Positions 17,720 through 27,011 of a DNA stretch of 64,000 bases are shown in pieces (within the stretch, counting starts at the first letter, position 1; every line of letters begins with the position of its first letter). The translations under genes and the position numbers were made by a program. The DNA is from Acidobacteria bacterium OLB17 (lineage in GTDB: Bacteria; Acidobacteriota; Blastocatellia; Pyrinomonadales; Pyrinomonadaceae): the NCBI GenBank assembly GCA_001567505.1, contig LLEU01000040.1:1-64000 (forward strand), read 5' to 3'. The notes beneath the pieces are model-generated. The model was not told where the DNA came from. It worked only from the letters and a program-made list of their open reading frames with translations, and did no database searches.

Positions 17720-19393
17720 ATGGAAACGGTAGGAGCAATCGAAGCAGGAAGCTATGGCACGGCCAAGCTGAATTACCTGAATAACGGTTCGACCCTGAGG
17801 TCGTGGCTGCTGACTAAGGATCATAAACGCATCGCGATCATGTACTTGATCTCGGTGTCAGTGTTCTTCCTTATGGGCGGGCTTTACGCCGCCACGATCA
17901 GGCTCGAGCTTCTCACACCGGCGAGCGATCTGCTTGAGACGGGGACCTATAACAAGGTCTTTACGCAGCACGGTATCCTGATGGTCTTTTTCTTCCTGAT
18001 ACCGTCCATCCCGGCGGTCCTGGGAAACTTCCTTATCCCGATCATGATCGGCGCCAAGGATCTCGCACTGCCAAGGATCAACCTGTTGAGTCTCTATATC
18101 TACTGGATCGGTGGCGCGATCACGCTATGGGCCCTGATGCAGGGCGGCGTCGATACCGGTTGGACGTTCTACACGCCGTATTCGACGACGTTCTCGAACA
18201 CTTACGTGCTTGCGGTCGGCGTCGGGATCTTCATTAACGGATTCTCCTCGATCTTGACGGGCGTCAACTTCCTAGTGACCATCCATACGATGCGTGCGCC
18301 GGGAATGACTTGGTTCCGTATGCCGCTTTTCGTCTGGGCGCACTATGCGGTCAGCCTGATCTTCGTGCTCGGAACACCGGTCGTCGCGATCACGCTTCTG
18401 CTGGTCGCGATCGAACGCGTTGCTCACGTCGGCATCTTCGACCCGGCCTTGGGCGGCGACCCGATCCTGTTCCAGCATATGTTCTGGTTCTACTCGCACC
18501 CGGCGGTTTACATTATGGTGCTCCCGGGAATGGGGATCGTTAGCGAATTGATCGCGAACTTCGCCAGAAAGAGGATCTTCGGATATGAGTTCGTTGCCTT
18601 TTCGAGCATCGGCCTTGCGGTCTTCGGGTTCCTCGTCTGGGGCCACCATATGTTCGTCAGCGGCCAATCGATGTACGCGAGCCTTGTGTTCTCGTTCTTG
18701 ACGATGGTCGTTGCGATCCCGTCGGCGATCAAGATGTTCAACTGGACGGCAACGCTCTATCAGGGAAGCATCTCATTCGACACGCCGATGCTGTACGGGC
18801 TCGCATTCATGGGCCTGTTCCTGATCGGCGGCTTCACCGGCCTCTACCTTGGAGCTCTTGGCCTCAACGTCCACCTTACCGATACATACTTCGTCATCGG
18901 CCACTTCCACTACGTAATGGTCGGCGGCCAGGTGATCGCATACCTCGGCGGGCTGCACTACTGGTGGCCGAAGATGACGGGCAAGATGTATTCGGAATTT
19001 TGGGGACGTGTCGCGGCCATGCTTATCTTCGTCGGCTTTAACCTGACGTTCTTCCCGCAGCTGATCCTGGGTTACCTCGGAATGCCTCGTCGATATGCCG
19101 CATATCCGCCGGAAATGCAGGTGCTCAATATTTTCTCGTCTGCGGGAGCTTCCGTGTTAGGCGTCGGGCTTACGATGCCCGTGTTCTATTTCATCCATTC
19201 GCTAATTAAGGGCAAGCCCGCACCTGATAATCCGTGGCTGCTTCCCGGACTTGAATGGAGAACAAGTTCGCCTCCGCCGACCGAGAACTTCGACAAACCG
19301 CCTGTCGTCACGTGGGAGATCTACGACTTCGGCGATGAGAACGGACTCGATCTCGAGGCTGCAAGGCGTGAGGCCGCAACCGTAAATGCGTGA
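17720..19393 (+). CDS. coxA: cytochrome c oxidase subunit I
   Basis: Heme-copper oxidase catalytic subunit that reduces oxygen and pumps protons. It has 557 residues and about 12 helices. CuB and heme ligands lie in [15 protein letters not shown] (with the His-Tyr cross-link pair), [11 protein letters not shown] and [34 protein letters not shown] contains a low-spin heme histidine. It is an A-type enzyme by general sequence. The neighbouring ACIII genes suggest direct electron transfer between the two complexes, as known for ACIII-caa3 assemblies. Confidence 0.95.
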   Translation: METVGAIEAGSYGTAKLNYLNNGSTLRSWLLTKDHKRIAIMYLISVSVFFLMGGLYAATIRLELLTPASDLLETGTYNKVFTQHGILMVFFFLIPSIPAVLGNFLIPIMIGAKDLALPRINLLSLYIYWIGGAITLWALMQGGVDTGWTFYTPYSTTFSNTYVLAVGVGIFINGFSSILTGVNFLVTIHTMRAPGMTWFRMPLFVWAHYAVSLIFVLGTPVVAITLLLVAIERVAHVGIFDPALGGDPILFQHMFWFYSHPAVYIMVLPGMGIVSELIANFARKRIFGYEFVAFSSIGLAVFGFLVWGHHMFVSGQSMYASLVFSFLTMVVAIPSAIKMFNWTATLYQGSISFDTPMLYGLAFMGLFLIGGFTGLYLGALGLNVHLTDTYFVIGHFHYVMVGGQVIAYLGGLHYWWPKMTGKMYSEFWGRVAAMLIFVGFNLTFFPQLILGYLGMPRRYAAYPPEMQVLNIFSSAGASVLGVGLTMPVFYFIHSLIKGKPAPDNPWLLPGLEWRTSSPPPTENFDKPPVVTWEIYDFGDENGLDLEAARREAATVNA

Positions 19394-19447
19394 ACCCGAA
19401 CGAAGCGGATGCGGGGAATTAGTTTAGCTGGATATTAATCGATAAAG

Positions 19448-20386
19448 ATGTCTGCACATTCACATTCGGACAAATTCGTCTATCACGAGCCTGGGCTTCA
19501 GCACCAGTTCGATGACATGGGGCAGCAAGAGGAAAGCGTTTCGTTGGGAATGTGGCTTTTCCTTGCACAGGAGATCATGTTCTTCGGCGGGCTGTTCACT
19601 GCGTACCTTGTGATGCGGTCGAAGTACCCATTGGCGTTCGCCTCGGGCAGCAACCACTTGGATGCTTTCCTCGGCGGTGCCAACACTCTTGTACTTATCG
19701 TAAGCAGCCTTACGATGGCTCTTACCGTCTATTACGCTCAGAAGGGCAACCGCAATATGCAGGTCGGGCTCATCGTCTTGACGATGCTGTTCGGTTTGGC
19801 CTTCCTGGGGATCAAGGCCTACGAGTACACGGATAAATATAATCACGGACTTGTGCCGATGGCGGGCCTGAATCGCCGCGTCAAGGCCGATTCGGCAACG
19901 ACCGAGCATGTCGGCCTCGTTCTGCCGGGCGAGACCGCTGTCTCGGCCTCCGAGGCGAAACCGGGCGCTGAACCGTATGTGAATCCCCACGGTGAGTTCC
20001 AGTGGCACGAATATGAGCTCGTCCAGCATATGATGGAGAAGCAGCGGGCCGAACCGAATGGACACTACCTAACAACGACCGAGAGGCTTGCATATTCGAC
20101 GTCACCGGGTTCGCTCGTCCTGGATCAGAACAAGTTCCGCGACAAGGTACGGATATTCTTCTATATCTATTTCGTGATGACGGGCCTGCACGCCCTGCAT
20201 ATGATCATCGGCCTCGGGATAATGACCTGGCTGCTCTGGATGGCCTACAAGAGCACATTCAACGCCGAGTATTTTAGCCCGGTCGAAATGTCCGGCTTAT
20301 ACTGGCACTTCGTCGATATCGTTTGGATCTTTCTATTCCCGCTCCTGTATCTTCTCGGGCGGCACTATGTACATTTGGGGCTCTGA
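19448..20386 (+). CDS. coxC: cytochrome c oxidase subunit III with an extended loop
   Basis: Membrane subunit III of the caa3 oxidase, which stabilises the enzyme. [21 protein letters not shown] is the typical first-helix motif, and the final helices run through [14 protein letters not shown] and [19 protein letters not shown]. It has 312 residues, against about 190-210 for usual short bacterial forms. The difference is a hydrophilic segment at residues about 128-232, between two helices, rich in Glu, Pro and Ser. Four bases separate it from subunit IV. Confidence 0.93.
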   Translation: MSAHSHSDKFVYHEPGLQHQFDDMGQQEESVSLGMWLFLAQEIMFFGGLFTAYLVMRSKYPLAFASGSNHLDAFLGGANTLVLIVSSLTMALTVYYAQKGNRNMQVGLIVLTMLFGLAFLGIKAYEYTDKYNHGLVPMAGLNRRVKADSATTEHVGLVLPGETAVSASEAKPGAEPYVNPHGEFQWHEYELVQHMMEKQRAEPNGHYLTTTERLAYSTSPGSLVLDQNKFRDKVRIFFYIYFVMTGLHALHMIIGLGIMTWLLWMAYKSTFNAEYFSPVEMSGLYWHFVDIVWIFLFPLLYLLGRHYVHLGL

Positions 20387-20389
20387 TAA

Positions 20390-20740
20390 ATGGCTGAATC
20401 AACTACTGAACATCACAATCCGCACGTCGAAGTTCCGAACGAGCACATCGGGATCCCCGGCTATCTTGGTGTCTTCGCATTGCTTGTCGTCGGCACGATA
20501 CTGACGTATTACGTAGCTTTGATGGACCTTGACTGGATCTTTGCCGGGGCGAATACGCTGGTTGCTTTGGGGATCGCGTTCACGAAGATGACGTTCGTTA
20601 TGCTCTTCTTTATGCATGTTCGCTGGAGCCCGAAACTCGTTTGGATGGCGGCCGTCGGAGCATTCTTCTGGCTGGCGTTAATGTTCGCCTATACAATGCA
20701 GGATTATCTTACTCGCGGAACCGGCTATTTCGGCCATTAG
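20390..20740 (+). CDS. ctaF: cytochrome c oxidase subunit IV (caa3 type, COX4_pro-2/CtaF-like)
   Basis: A 116-residue membrane protein with three helices: YLGVFALLVVGTILTYYVAL, ANTLVALGIAFTKMTFVMLF and LVWMAAVGAFFWLALMFAYT. FMHVRWSPKLVW between helices two and three is a family feature. It is the last gene of the respiratory operon, starting four bases after coxC, and a rho-independent terminator follows at 20772. Confidence 0.9.
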   Translation: MAESTTEHHNPHVEVPNEHIGIPGYLGVFALLVVGTILTYYVALMDLDWIFAGANTLVALGIAFTKMTFVMLFFMHVRWSPKLVWMAAVGAFFWLALMFAYTMQDYLTRGTGYFGH

Positions 20741-20771
20741 GCCTGTTTTCGATTCTCACATAAGAATATGG

Positions 20772-20803
20772 ACGCGTCCTCGCCAGCCGGGGACGCGTTT
20801 TTT
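20772..20803 (+). terminator. rho-independent terminator of the act-cox operon
   Basis: ACGCGTCC at 20772-20779 pairs perfectly with GGACGCGT at 20791-20798, with an 11-base loop and a run of six T ending at 20803. It lies 32 bases after the subunit IV stop codon and ends a 13.7-kb transcript. Confidence 0.85.
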
Positions 20804-21004
20804 CGTTCTATTTTGCGGTCGGCACCTATACTGTCTTGCCGACGGGAACATCGAGGCACAACGACCTTCCTCATTCCGGCGTTAAATTAGGAATCTCGGC
20901 CTCCAAAATGGTATCATTGTCGGTTTGACGGGCCGAATTTACGTGAGCCGGAGGCGTCAGTTTCTCTACGCAACCAGAACGCGAATTTCCGTCATCAGAA
21001 GGGA

Positions 21005-22096
21005 ATGATACTTTCGCGTTGGCCACTCCGGAAGAGTGCTTCATTGCTATTGCTTTCGGCATCGGTATTTTTGACCGGCTGCCTTAAGGTTCGACAGTCG
21101 AGCGACACGCCAAGACTGTTGAAGGCCGAGGATTCTTCGCGCGCCGATATGTTGAACGAGATCAACAGATTTGCACGCGTTGGTTCTCTGCGCGCGAAGA
21201 TGTATCTGAAATTCGAAGACAATAGCTTTGCTGAGTTCGGCAATAAGGAAGTATATCGTTCCGCCGACGGCGAGATCGTCGTGCAGCGTCCCGCAAAGAT
21301 CTATATGAAGGTCCAGGTGCCGGTGATCCACAGCGACGTCGCGCAGATGACCTCGGACGGGACGAGCTTCCGCGTTGCGATCCTGAAGGACGATGGTTCC
21401 GGGAAGCTCAAGAAGTTCATAAAGGGCACGAATTCGGCGGATTACTCCAGGCTCCAGAAACGCTTTGATTCATACGAGATCGAGGGCGGAAAAGATGTGA
21501 AGGCGAGCGTGAACGCGATGGCGAACCTGCGGCCGCAACATTTTACGGACGCCATGCTCGTTGCCCCGACCGACAAGAAACATTCATATATCCTAAGCAC
21601 GGTTTACCAACCGGAAGAGGATATGACGCAGCAGAAGAAGTCGCCATTGAGGAACGTTATCCGTCCTTACTATCTGCTTGACGAGATCGCGACGGGAGAG
21701 GACGGCGTCTCACATATCACACGCCGGTTCTGGTTCGATCGCGTCGGTGGAATGCGGCTCGCACGCCTGCAGATCTTCGATGCAAAGGCTGAGATCGAAA
21801 GCGACATCGTCTATGGCCTGCAGGGAAATCTGACAAGCACCGGCGAATACAACAATCTTCCGCTTGAGATCATCGTCACGCGGCCGAAAGAACACTATTC
21901 GATGCGGTTGAAATATCAATCGCCCGAGGACGTGGCAATTGGGAAGACGTATCCGGACAAAGCGTTCCTGCTCGAGAATTCGTGGGGCCTAGAGGAGCTC
22001 GACCTTGATAAGAAACTTGCGGATCTTGCCGCTCAGCAGAATTCACCGTCCCCGCGTTCGACGCCGCTGCCGAATTCAGCGGTCCGCTTAAACTAA
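21005..22096 (+). CDS. LolB/DUF4292-like outer-membrane lipoprotein
   Basis: A 363-residue predicted lipoprotein: the signal peptide ends in the lipobox VFLTGCLKV. The mature protein starts with a helical stretch, then a beta-rich body ([17 protein letters not shown], then [19 protein letters not shown]) resembling the half-barrel fold of LolA/LolB-type and DUF4292 proteins. The C-terminal 25 residues are Ser/Pro-rich. The resemblance to LolB is judged by fold pattern and neighbourhood, not by a strict motif. AGAAGGG immediately upstream of the ATG is the probable ribosome binding site. Its stop overlaps the start of the ABC ATPase (TAATG). Confidence 0.75.
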   Translation: MILSRWPLRKSASLLLLSASVFLTGCLKVRQSSDTPRLLKAEDSSRADMLNEINRFARVGSLRAKMYLKFEDNSFAEFGNKEVYRSADGEIVVQRPAKIYMKVQVPVIHSDVAQMTSDGTSFRVAILKDDGSGKLKKFIKGTNSADYSRLQKRFDSYEIEGGKDVKASVNAMANLRPQHFTDAMLVAPTDKKHSYILSTVYQPEEDMTQQKKSPLRNVIRPYYLLDEIATGEDGVSHITRRFWFDRVGGMRLARLQIFDAKAEIESDIVYGLQGNLTSTGEYNNLPLEIIVTRPKEHYSMRLKYQSPEDVAIGKTYPDKAFLLENSWGLEELDLDKKLADLAAQQNSPSPRSTPLPNSAVRLN

Positions 22097-22766
22097 TGCC
22101 TCCCATCGTTTCAACAAAGGACCTTACAAAGGCTTACAACGTCGGCAAGGTGGACGTACTTGCGCTTCGCGGCGTTTCGATCGACATCGAACGTGGCGAA
22201 TTCGTCGCCATCATGGGCCCTAGCGGATGCGGGAAATCGACGCTGCTGCACCTTCTTGGAGGGCTGCTGAGCCCCTCAAGCGGCAGTATCTTGATCGACG
22301 GCGAGGACCTCTCGAAGGTGAGCGATGCTGAACGCACCGACATCAGGCGCCGAAAGATCGGCTTCGTGTTTCAGCGTTTCAATCTTTTCCCGACATTGAC
22401 CGCCGACGCAATCTGAAGCTTGCCGAAAAGATACACGCTGCGAACGGCGAGAGTGCCGAGCGACGCCGCGAGGTGCTTTCGCTCCTTAAGCTCGAACATA
22501 AGATGCACCACAAGCCGCTTGAGCTTTCAGGCGGTGAGCAGCAGCGTGTCGCGTTGGCTCGAGCGGTCGTGAATAATCCGGCGATAATTCTCGCTGATGA
22601 ACCGACCGGCAATCTCGATACGGAGAATTCCGAGGTCGTCCTCGGAATGTTTCGCGAGCTGAATCAGAAGCTCGGCCAGACGATCGTGATGATCACGCAC
22701 AATCCTGAGGCAGCGGCCGTATGCTCGCGGACGATACTTATGCGGGACGGCGTCGTGGTAGGATAA
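22096..22766 (+). CDS. LolD/MacB-like ABC transporter ATP-binding protein (one apparent frameshift)
   Basis: Nucleotide-binding subunit of the LolD/MacB/FtsE class. Walker A is [14 protein letters not shown], the Q-loop is [10 protein letters not shown], the signature [12 protein letters not shown], Walker [14 protein letters not shown] and the H-loop MITHNPEAA. The frame breaks at about 22408: TLTAD is followed by a stop, whereas the next frame gives [16 protein letters not shown]. Adding one C (GAC to GACC) restores 223 residues, full length for the family. No LolC/E-like or MacB-like permease is adjacent, so its membrane partner is unknown. Confidence 0.85.
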
Positions 22767-22774
22767 GAGGTGCG

Positions 22775-22954
22775 ATGAAAAGGTGGATACTTTGGGATTT
22801 TGAGCGAACGACGTGGCAATACGACTTGCTGTGTCTGCTGATAATTGCCTTCATCTTTTTGACGCCGCAGGAGTGGTATTCGCCAAATAAGCGTGCAACC
22901 GATCGGCCGCCTGCGGCCGTCCAAGTTCCTGATCGACTCGAGTCTCCCCGATAA
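22775..22954 (+). CDS. 59-residue single-pass membrane protein
   Basis: A very short protein between the LolD-like ATPase and lolA. ATG 22775 has AAGAGG six bases upstream. Residues about 16-34 (YDLLCLLIIAFIFLTP) form one helix, preceded by MKRWILWDFERTTWQ and followed by a hydrophilic Arg/Pro tail. I do not recognise the family. Tight spacing (eight bases after the ATPase, 11 before lolA) supports real coding and co-transcription. Confidence 0.68.
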   Translation: MKRWILWDFERTTWQYDLLCLLIIAFIFLTPQEWYSPNKRATDRPPAAVQVPDRLESPR

Positions 22955-22965
22955 CTTGATCTAAT

Positions 22966-23661
22966 ATGAAATTCTTTAGTTTACGAAAGAGCGTACTATC
23001 GTTCGCATTCGCAATTGTAACTACGGGGGTTCTTGCCAGCGTTGCGTGTGCCCAGGGCGTCAAGCAGGAGATCCTTGACCGAATGGACGGAAACTACAGA
23101 TCGTTGACCTCGCTGACAGCAAACGTCAAGTGGGACAAGACGAACGCGAATCTTGGCGATACCGACACGCGGACGGGTTCGGTAAGCTTTCTTCCGAAAT
23201 CAAAGAAGCACGGGATGTACATTCGCCTCGACTGGGACAAACCGCAGGAAAGCATGGTCGTTATCGACAAGAAGTATCAGCTTTACCGCCCGGCGCTGAA
23301 CCAGGTGATACAGGGTTCTACCGATTCAGCAGCGTCTTCGGGAAAGGCGGGGAATGCATTCGCGTTCCTGAGTATGTCGCGTCGCGAATTGATCGAGAAC
23401 TACGACATCAAGTATATGGGGCAGGAAGATATTCCGGGCGGCATCGCGACCTGGCACCTTTTTATGACGCCGAAAGCGAAGGCAAGTTACAAGTCGGCCG
23501 AACTTTGGGTCGATAAGGACGGAATGCCGCGACAGGCCCGCATCAACGAGTCGAACAACGACACGAGCGTCATCCTGCTGTCGAACATTAAGAAGAACCC
23601 GACGATCAAGGCTGACATCTTTAAGCTCGACACGAAAGGGGCTAAGGTCGTAGAAGGTTAG
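22966..23661 (+). CDS. lolA: outer-membrane lipoprotein carrier protein, LolA family
   Basis: Periplasmic lipoprotein carrier. A signal peptide of about 29 residues ends at VACAQ. The mature domain follows the LolA pattern: DRMDGNYRSLTSLTANVKWD, then strands PKSKKHGMYIRLDWDKPQES, VVIDKKYQLYRPALNQVIQG, and SAELWVDKDGMPRQARINES. A gene neighbourhood with a LolB-like lipoprotein and a LolD-like ATPase supports a role in lipoprotein sorting. A terminator follows at 23698. Confidence 0.85.
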   Translation: MKFFSLRKSVLSFAFAIVTTGVLASVACAQGVKQEILDRMDGNYRSLTSLTANVKWDKTNANLGDTDTRTGSVSFLPKSKKHGMYIRLDWDKPQESMVVIDKKYQLYRPALNQVIQGSTDSAASSGKAGNAFAFLSMSRRELIENYDIKYMGQEDIPGGIATWHLFMTPKAKASYKSAELWVDKDGMPRQARINESNNDTSVILLSNIKKNPTIKADIFKLDTKGAKVVEG

Positions 23662-23697
23662 CCGAGGACGAGCCGAGCGGGTTTTTGAGAAGAATGA

Positions 23698-23736
23698 GCC
23701 TCGCGGCCACGTAAAATAATGGCCGCGGGGCTTTTT
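23698..23736 (+). terminator. rho-independent terminator after lolA
   Basis: GCCTCGCGGCCA at 23698-23709 pairs with TGGCCGCGGGGC at 23720-23731 (one non-Watson-Crick position) and is followed by TTTTT at 23732-23736. It closes the LolB-like/LolD-like/lolA cluster. Confidence 0.85.
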
Positions 23737-23806
23737 CGCAACGATTTGAAGTCGATATAGCAAGGACATATAATTTAAGGTTCGGCCAATTGCCGTAGCT
23801 TTTTCG

Positions 23807-24832
23807 ATGCCAAAGGCGAGTTCAATGAGCAGATTCCTACGCGGTGTGAAACACACGGTGCGAGCCTTTGCGTCCACAAAGCATCCGGTTCTTGTACACA
23901 TCGTGCCGATGCGGCGTTGTAACTTGGCGTGCACCTACTGCAACGAATACGACAAGACAAGCGATCCCGTAGCTATCGACACTATGCTCGAGCGGATCGA
24001 TAAGCTCGCGGAATTCGGCACGTCGGTGATCACGATCTCTGGCGGCGAACCAATGATGCATCCTGAGATCTACGAGATCATCGCCCGCATTCGAAAGCAC
24101 GGAATGATCGCCGGCTTGATCTCGAACGGCTATTATTTCCAGCCTGAAAAGATCAAGAAGCTTAACGAGGCTGGCCTCGATTATCTGCAGATCTCGATCG
24201 ACAACGTCACACCGGACGAGGTCTCGAAAAAGAGCCTTAAGGTGCTCGATGCAAAACTCGTTAATTTGCAGAAATACGCGAAATTCAAGGTGAATATCAA
24301 CTCCGTGGTCGGCGGCGGCGTTGCGAACCCGGACGAGGCCCTCGTCATCGCGAATCGTGCGCGCGAACTCGGCTTCTCATCGACGGTCGGCGTTATCCAC
24401 GATGGCGATGGACTTCTCAAGGGCCTGACCGAGCGCGACAAACAGGTCTATCGCGAGATCAAATCGAAGGGCACGCGCTCATACGCGCGTTGGAATTGGT
24501 TCCAGGATTCGCTCGTGGACGGCGGCTCGTACGATTGGCGTTGCCGGGCCGGTGCGCGCTATCTCTACGTGGACGAGGCGGGCATTGTCAGCTATTGCTC
24601 ACAGCAGCGAGGGACGCCGGGAATCCCGCTGCTCGAATACACTCGCGAAGATATGCATCGCGAGTATCACACCGAGAAAGGCTGCGCGCCGACCTGCACG
24701 ATCCAATGCGTACATCAGGTCGGACATCTTGACGCGTGGCGCGATAAGCAGGTGTCGCCCGCCGACTACGATAGACGCTTCGGCACGGGCCTCAAAAAGG
24801 AAACCATTGATCGAGTGTTGAACGCCGAGTAG
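23807..24832 (+). CDS. radical SAM protein with SPASM-like C-terminus
   Basis: A 341-residue radical SAM enzyme. The [4Fe-4S] cysteines C38, C42 and C45 lie in [14 protein letters not shown]; the GGEP motif follows at [12 protein letters not shown]. The C-terminal third has additional cysteines ([34 protein letters not shown]) that could bind an auxiliary cluster, as in SPASM proteins. Substrate is unknown. The start may instead be the ATG at 23825 ([10 protein letters not shown]), which has a better spaced AAGGCGAG motif. It is followed 78 bases later by an HD-like gene. Confidence 0.85.
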   Translation: MPKASSMSRFLRGVKHTVRAFASTKHPVLVHIVPMRRCNLACTYCNEYDKTSDPVAIDTMLERIDKLAEFGTSVITISGGEPMMHPEIYEIIARIRKHGMIAGLISNGYYFQPEKIKKLNEAGLDYLQISIDNVTPDEVSKKSLKVLDAKLVNLQKYAKFKVNINSVVGGGVANPDEALVIANRARELGFSSTVGVIHDGDGLLKGLTERDKQVYREIKSKGTRSYARWNWFQDSLVDGGSYDWRCRAGARYLYVDEAGIVSYCSQQRGTPGIPLLEYTREDMHREYHTEKGCAPTCTIQCVHQVGHLDAWRDKQVSPADYDRRFGTGLKKETIDRVLNAE

Positions 24833-24910
24833 AGTTCGTTCGCTTTTCTGCCTTCACCGCCTTTTTCGAGCTCGGCCTGCGTCCATGTAGTAGAATGGAA
24901 CCAGGTCGCT

Positions 24911-25543
24911 GTGATCCTCGCCTTCAGCGAAGCCCGCGATCCTCATATGAACATGATTACGAACGTCATTGCAGACCCTGTCGGAGCTCTCCGGCAGAAG
25001 GTCGGGGCATATGCTCCGGCTCATGATCTTCCTGCTATCCTCGAGAGTATTCTTGACGGATACGTCCTCTCGCTAAACGGCTATCACTCGGTCGCACATT
25101 GGGCGCGCGTGATGGAGAACGGACTGCGGATCGGCGAGGCCAACGGGGCGGACCTTGAGGTCGTCGTGCTGTTCGCATTGTTTCACGACTCGCGTCGCAT
25201 CAACGAAGGCACCGACCGGCCGCACGGTTTGCGAGGCGGCAAATTCGCAAGCTCGCTCCGTGGCGAACTCGTCCATCTTTCTGACGATCGCTTCGAGATG
25301 CTTTACGAGGCATGCCGGCTGCATTCGGAAGGACACACGACGGAAGATGCGACCTTGGGTGCGTGTTGGGATGCGGATCGCCTTGACCTCGGCCGCGTCG
25401 GGATCACGCCCGAGGCCGATCGACTTTGCACGGAACAAGGACGCCAAATGATCGAGTGGGCGCACGCCCGTGCGATCGTGAATCGCCGTGCCTACGACAT
25501 TTTTGAAGCCCTTCGCTTTACGAAGATCTGGCAGCTTTCCTGA
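24911..25543 (+). CDS. HD-like metal-dependent hydrolase domain protein
   Basis: A 210-residue protein of the HD-superfamily type. Candidate metal ligands are HSVAHWARV, LFALFHDSRR and CWDADRLDLGRVG, in the order H, HD, D expected for an HD phosphohydrolase. The specific reaction is not known. The GTG at 24911 has AGGT upstream; ATG codons at 24947 and 24953 are alternatives and would remove 12 or 14 residues. It stands tail to tail with pyruvate kinase, separated by 14 bases. Confidence 0.72.
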   Translation: MILAFSEARDPHMNMITNVIADPVGALRQKVGAYAPAHDLPAILESILDGYVLSLNGYHSVAHWARVMENGLRIGEANGADLEVVVLFALFHDSRRINEGTDRPHGLRGGKFASSLRGELVHLSDDRFEMLYEACRLHSEGHTTEDATLGACWDADRLDLGRVGITPEADRLCTEQGRQMIEWAHARAIVNRRAYDIFEALRFTKIWQLS

Positions 25544-25557
25544 GAGGGCAGGCGTCT

Positions 25558-27006
25558 TTACCGCCGTGCCATTTCCTCGCCGATCGTCCAGACTATCACG
25601 GAGCTTGAAAGTCCAAGGCCAGAGAGGCGTCCGGCCATCATTATCAGCGTTTCGCCGCTGCTTACGACCCCGGAATCGATAAGCGTCTTTTCGCCAACCT
25701 TCAGCATTTTGCCGGTCGAATCTGCGGGTTCGTGAACGAACGGCTTTACGCCCCAAACAAGTGCGAGCTGATTGTAGGCGTCGCGTGACGTCGTAAGGGC
25801 GAAGGTCTGTAAGCCCGAACGAACGGACGAGAGGCGACGCGCCATGAGGCCGCTTTCGGTGAAGACCGCGACCTTTTCCGTTTCGATCTCCTTTGCCGCA
25901 TACGCCGCAGCTTTGCAAAGTGCCTGGCTTGTTCGGCCGGTCGGCGGCTGGGAGAACTTTACGGGTTTCTTGAGCTGCTCGGGCTTGATCGTTTCAGCGG
26001 AATCGACGATCTTCGCCATCATACGCACGGATTCGACGGGATGCGCGCCCGTTGCGGTCTCGGCCGAGAGCATCACTGCGTCGGTCCCGTCCCAAACGGC
26101 ATTCGCAACGTCGGAGGCCTCCGCACGCGTCGGGAATGGATGTTCGATCATCGATTGCAGCATCTGCGTTGCGGTGATGACGAGTTTGTCGTTCTTGACG
26201 GCGAGTTCGATTATGCGTTTTTGATAGACGGGGACGAGCTCGACGCTTGTCTCAACGCCGAGGTCACCGCGTGCGACCATGACGGCATCGCTCGCCTTGA
26301 TGATATCGAGCAGATTGTCAATGGCCTCGGCCTTCTCGATCTTTGCGACAAGCAGCGGCCGCCCGATCGAGCGTTTGTTCAGAGCCTTGATCTTCTGTTT
26401 TGCCTGAATGCAGTCCTCGGCCGTGCGGACGAACGACAACGCGATGTAATCGACGTTCTGGGACATCGCCCATTCGAGATCCGCGTGGTCTTTCTCGGTC
26501 ATCGACGGGATCGGCAGCGGTGTGTTCGGCAGGTTTATGCCTTTTCGCTCACGAAGCGTTCCACCGACGACGACGGTCGTGACGATGTCTGTTTCGGTCT
26601 CGGATTCGACGACGAGTTCGATCGCGCCGTCGTCGATCAGGATACGAGCACCAGGAGCGACCGCTTTTGGAAGATCTGCGTAGTTGGTCGCGACCTCGCT
26701 TTCAGACCCTTCAATGTCGCGTGTCGTAAGCACGAATCTGCTGCCTTTGACTAGTTCGACAGGTTCGCCGCCTTTTAACGAACGCGTGCGGATCTTCGGC
26801 CCGGAAAGGTCCGCTAGGATCGAGATCGGAACGCCGAGCAAGGCGGCGGCATCACGCGCGGCCTTTATGCGGCGGGCATGCTCGTCGTAATTACCGTGCG
26901 ACATATTGATGCGGACGGCGTTCAGGCCGGCTGCGATCATCGCTTCGATCGTCTCGCGGCTTTCCGAAGCGGGCCCGAGGGTTGCAAGTATCTTGGCTTT
27001 TCTCAC
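25558..27006 (-). CDS. pyk: pyruvate kinase
   Basis: Converts phosphoenolpyruvate and ADP to pyruvate and ATP in glycolysis. The start RKAKILATLGPASESRETIE, the metal and phosphate segment VRINMSHGN, the active-site block MVARGDLGVET and TATQMLQSMIEHP are all standard. At 482 residues it includes the C-terminal allosteric domain, ending in the usual IVWTIGEEMAR-like segment. It is downstream (minus strand) of the GH15 gene by five bases, so the two are probably one transcript. Confidence 0.95.
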   Translation of the reverse strand: MRKAKILATLGPASESRETIEAMIAAGLNAVRINMSHGNYDEHARRIKAARDAAALLGVPISILADLSGPKIRTRSLKGGEPVELVKGSRFVLTTRDIEGSESEVATNYADLPKAVAPGARILIDDGAIELVVESETETDIVTTVVVGGTLRERKGINLPNTPLPIPSMTEKDHADLEWAMSQNVDYIALSFVRTAEDCIQAKQKIKALNKRSIGRPLLVAKIEKAEAIDNLLDIIKASDAVMVARGDLGVETSVELVPVYQKRIIELAVKNDKLVITATQMLQSMIEHPFPTRAEASDVANAVWDGTDAVMLSAETATGAHPVESVRMMAKIVDSAETIKPEQLKKPVKFSQPPTGRTSQALCKAAAYAAKEIETEKVAVFTESGLMARRLSSVRSGLQTFALTTSRDAYNQLALVWGVKPFVHEPADSTGKMLKVGEKTLIDSGVVSSGETLIMMAGRLSGLGLSSSVIVWTIGEEMARR

Positions 27007-27011
27007 GTAGT

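Noticed and set aside
8180-22410. Programmed ribosomal frameshifting in actB or the LolD-like gene
   Set aside because: No slippery heptamer with a downstream structure is evident, and homologues do not use frameshifting; base loss in short C runs is simpler.
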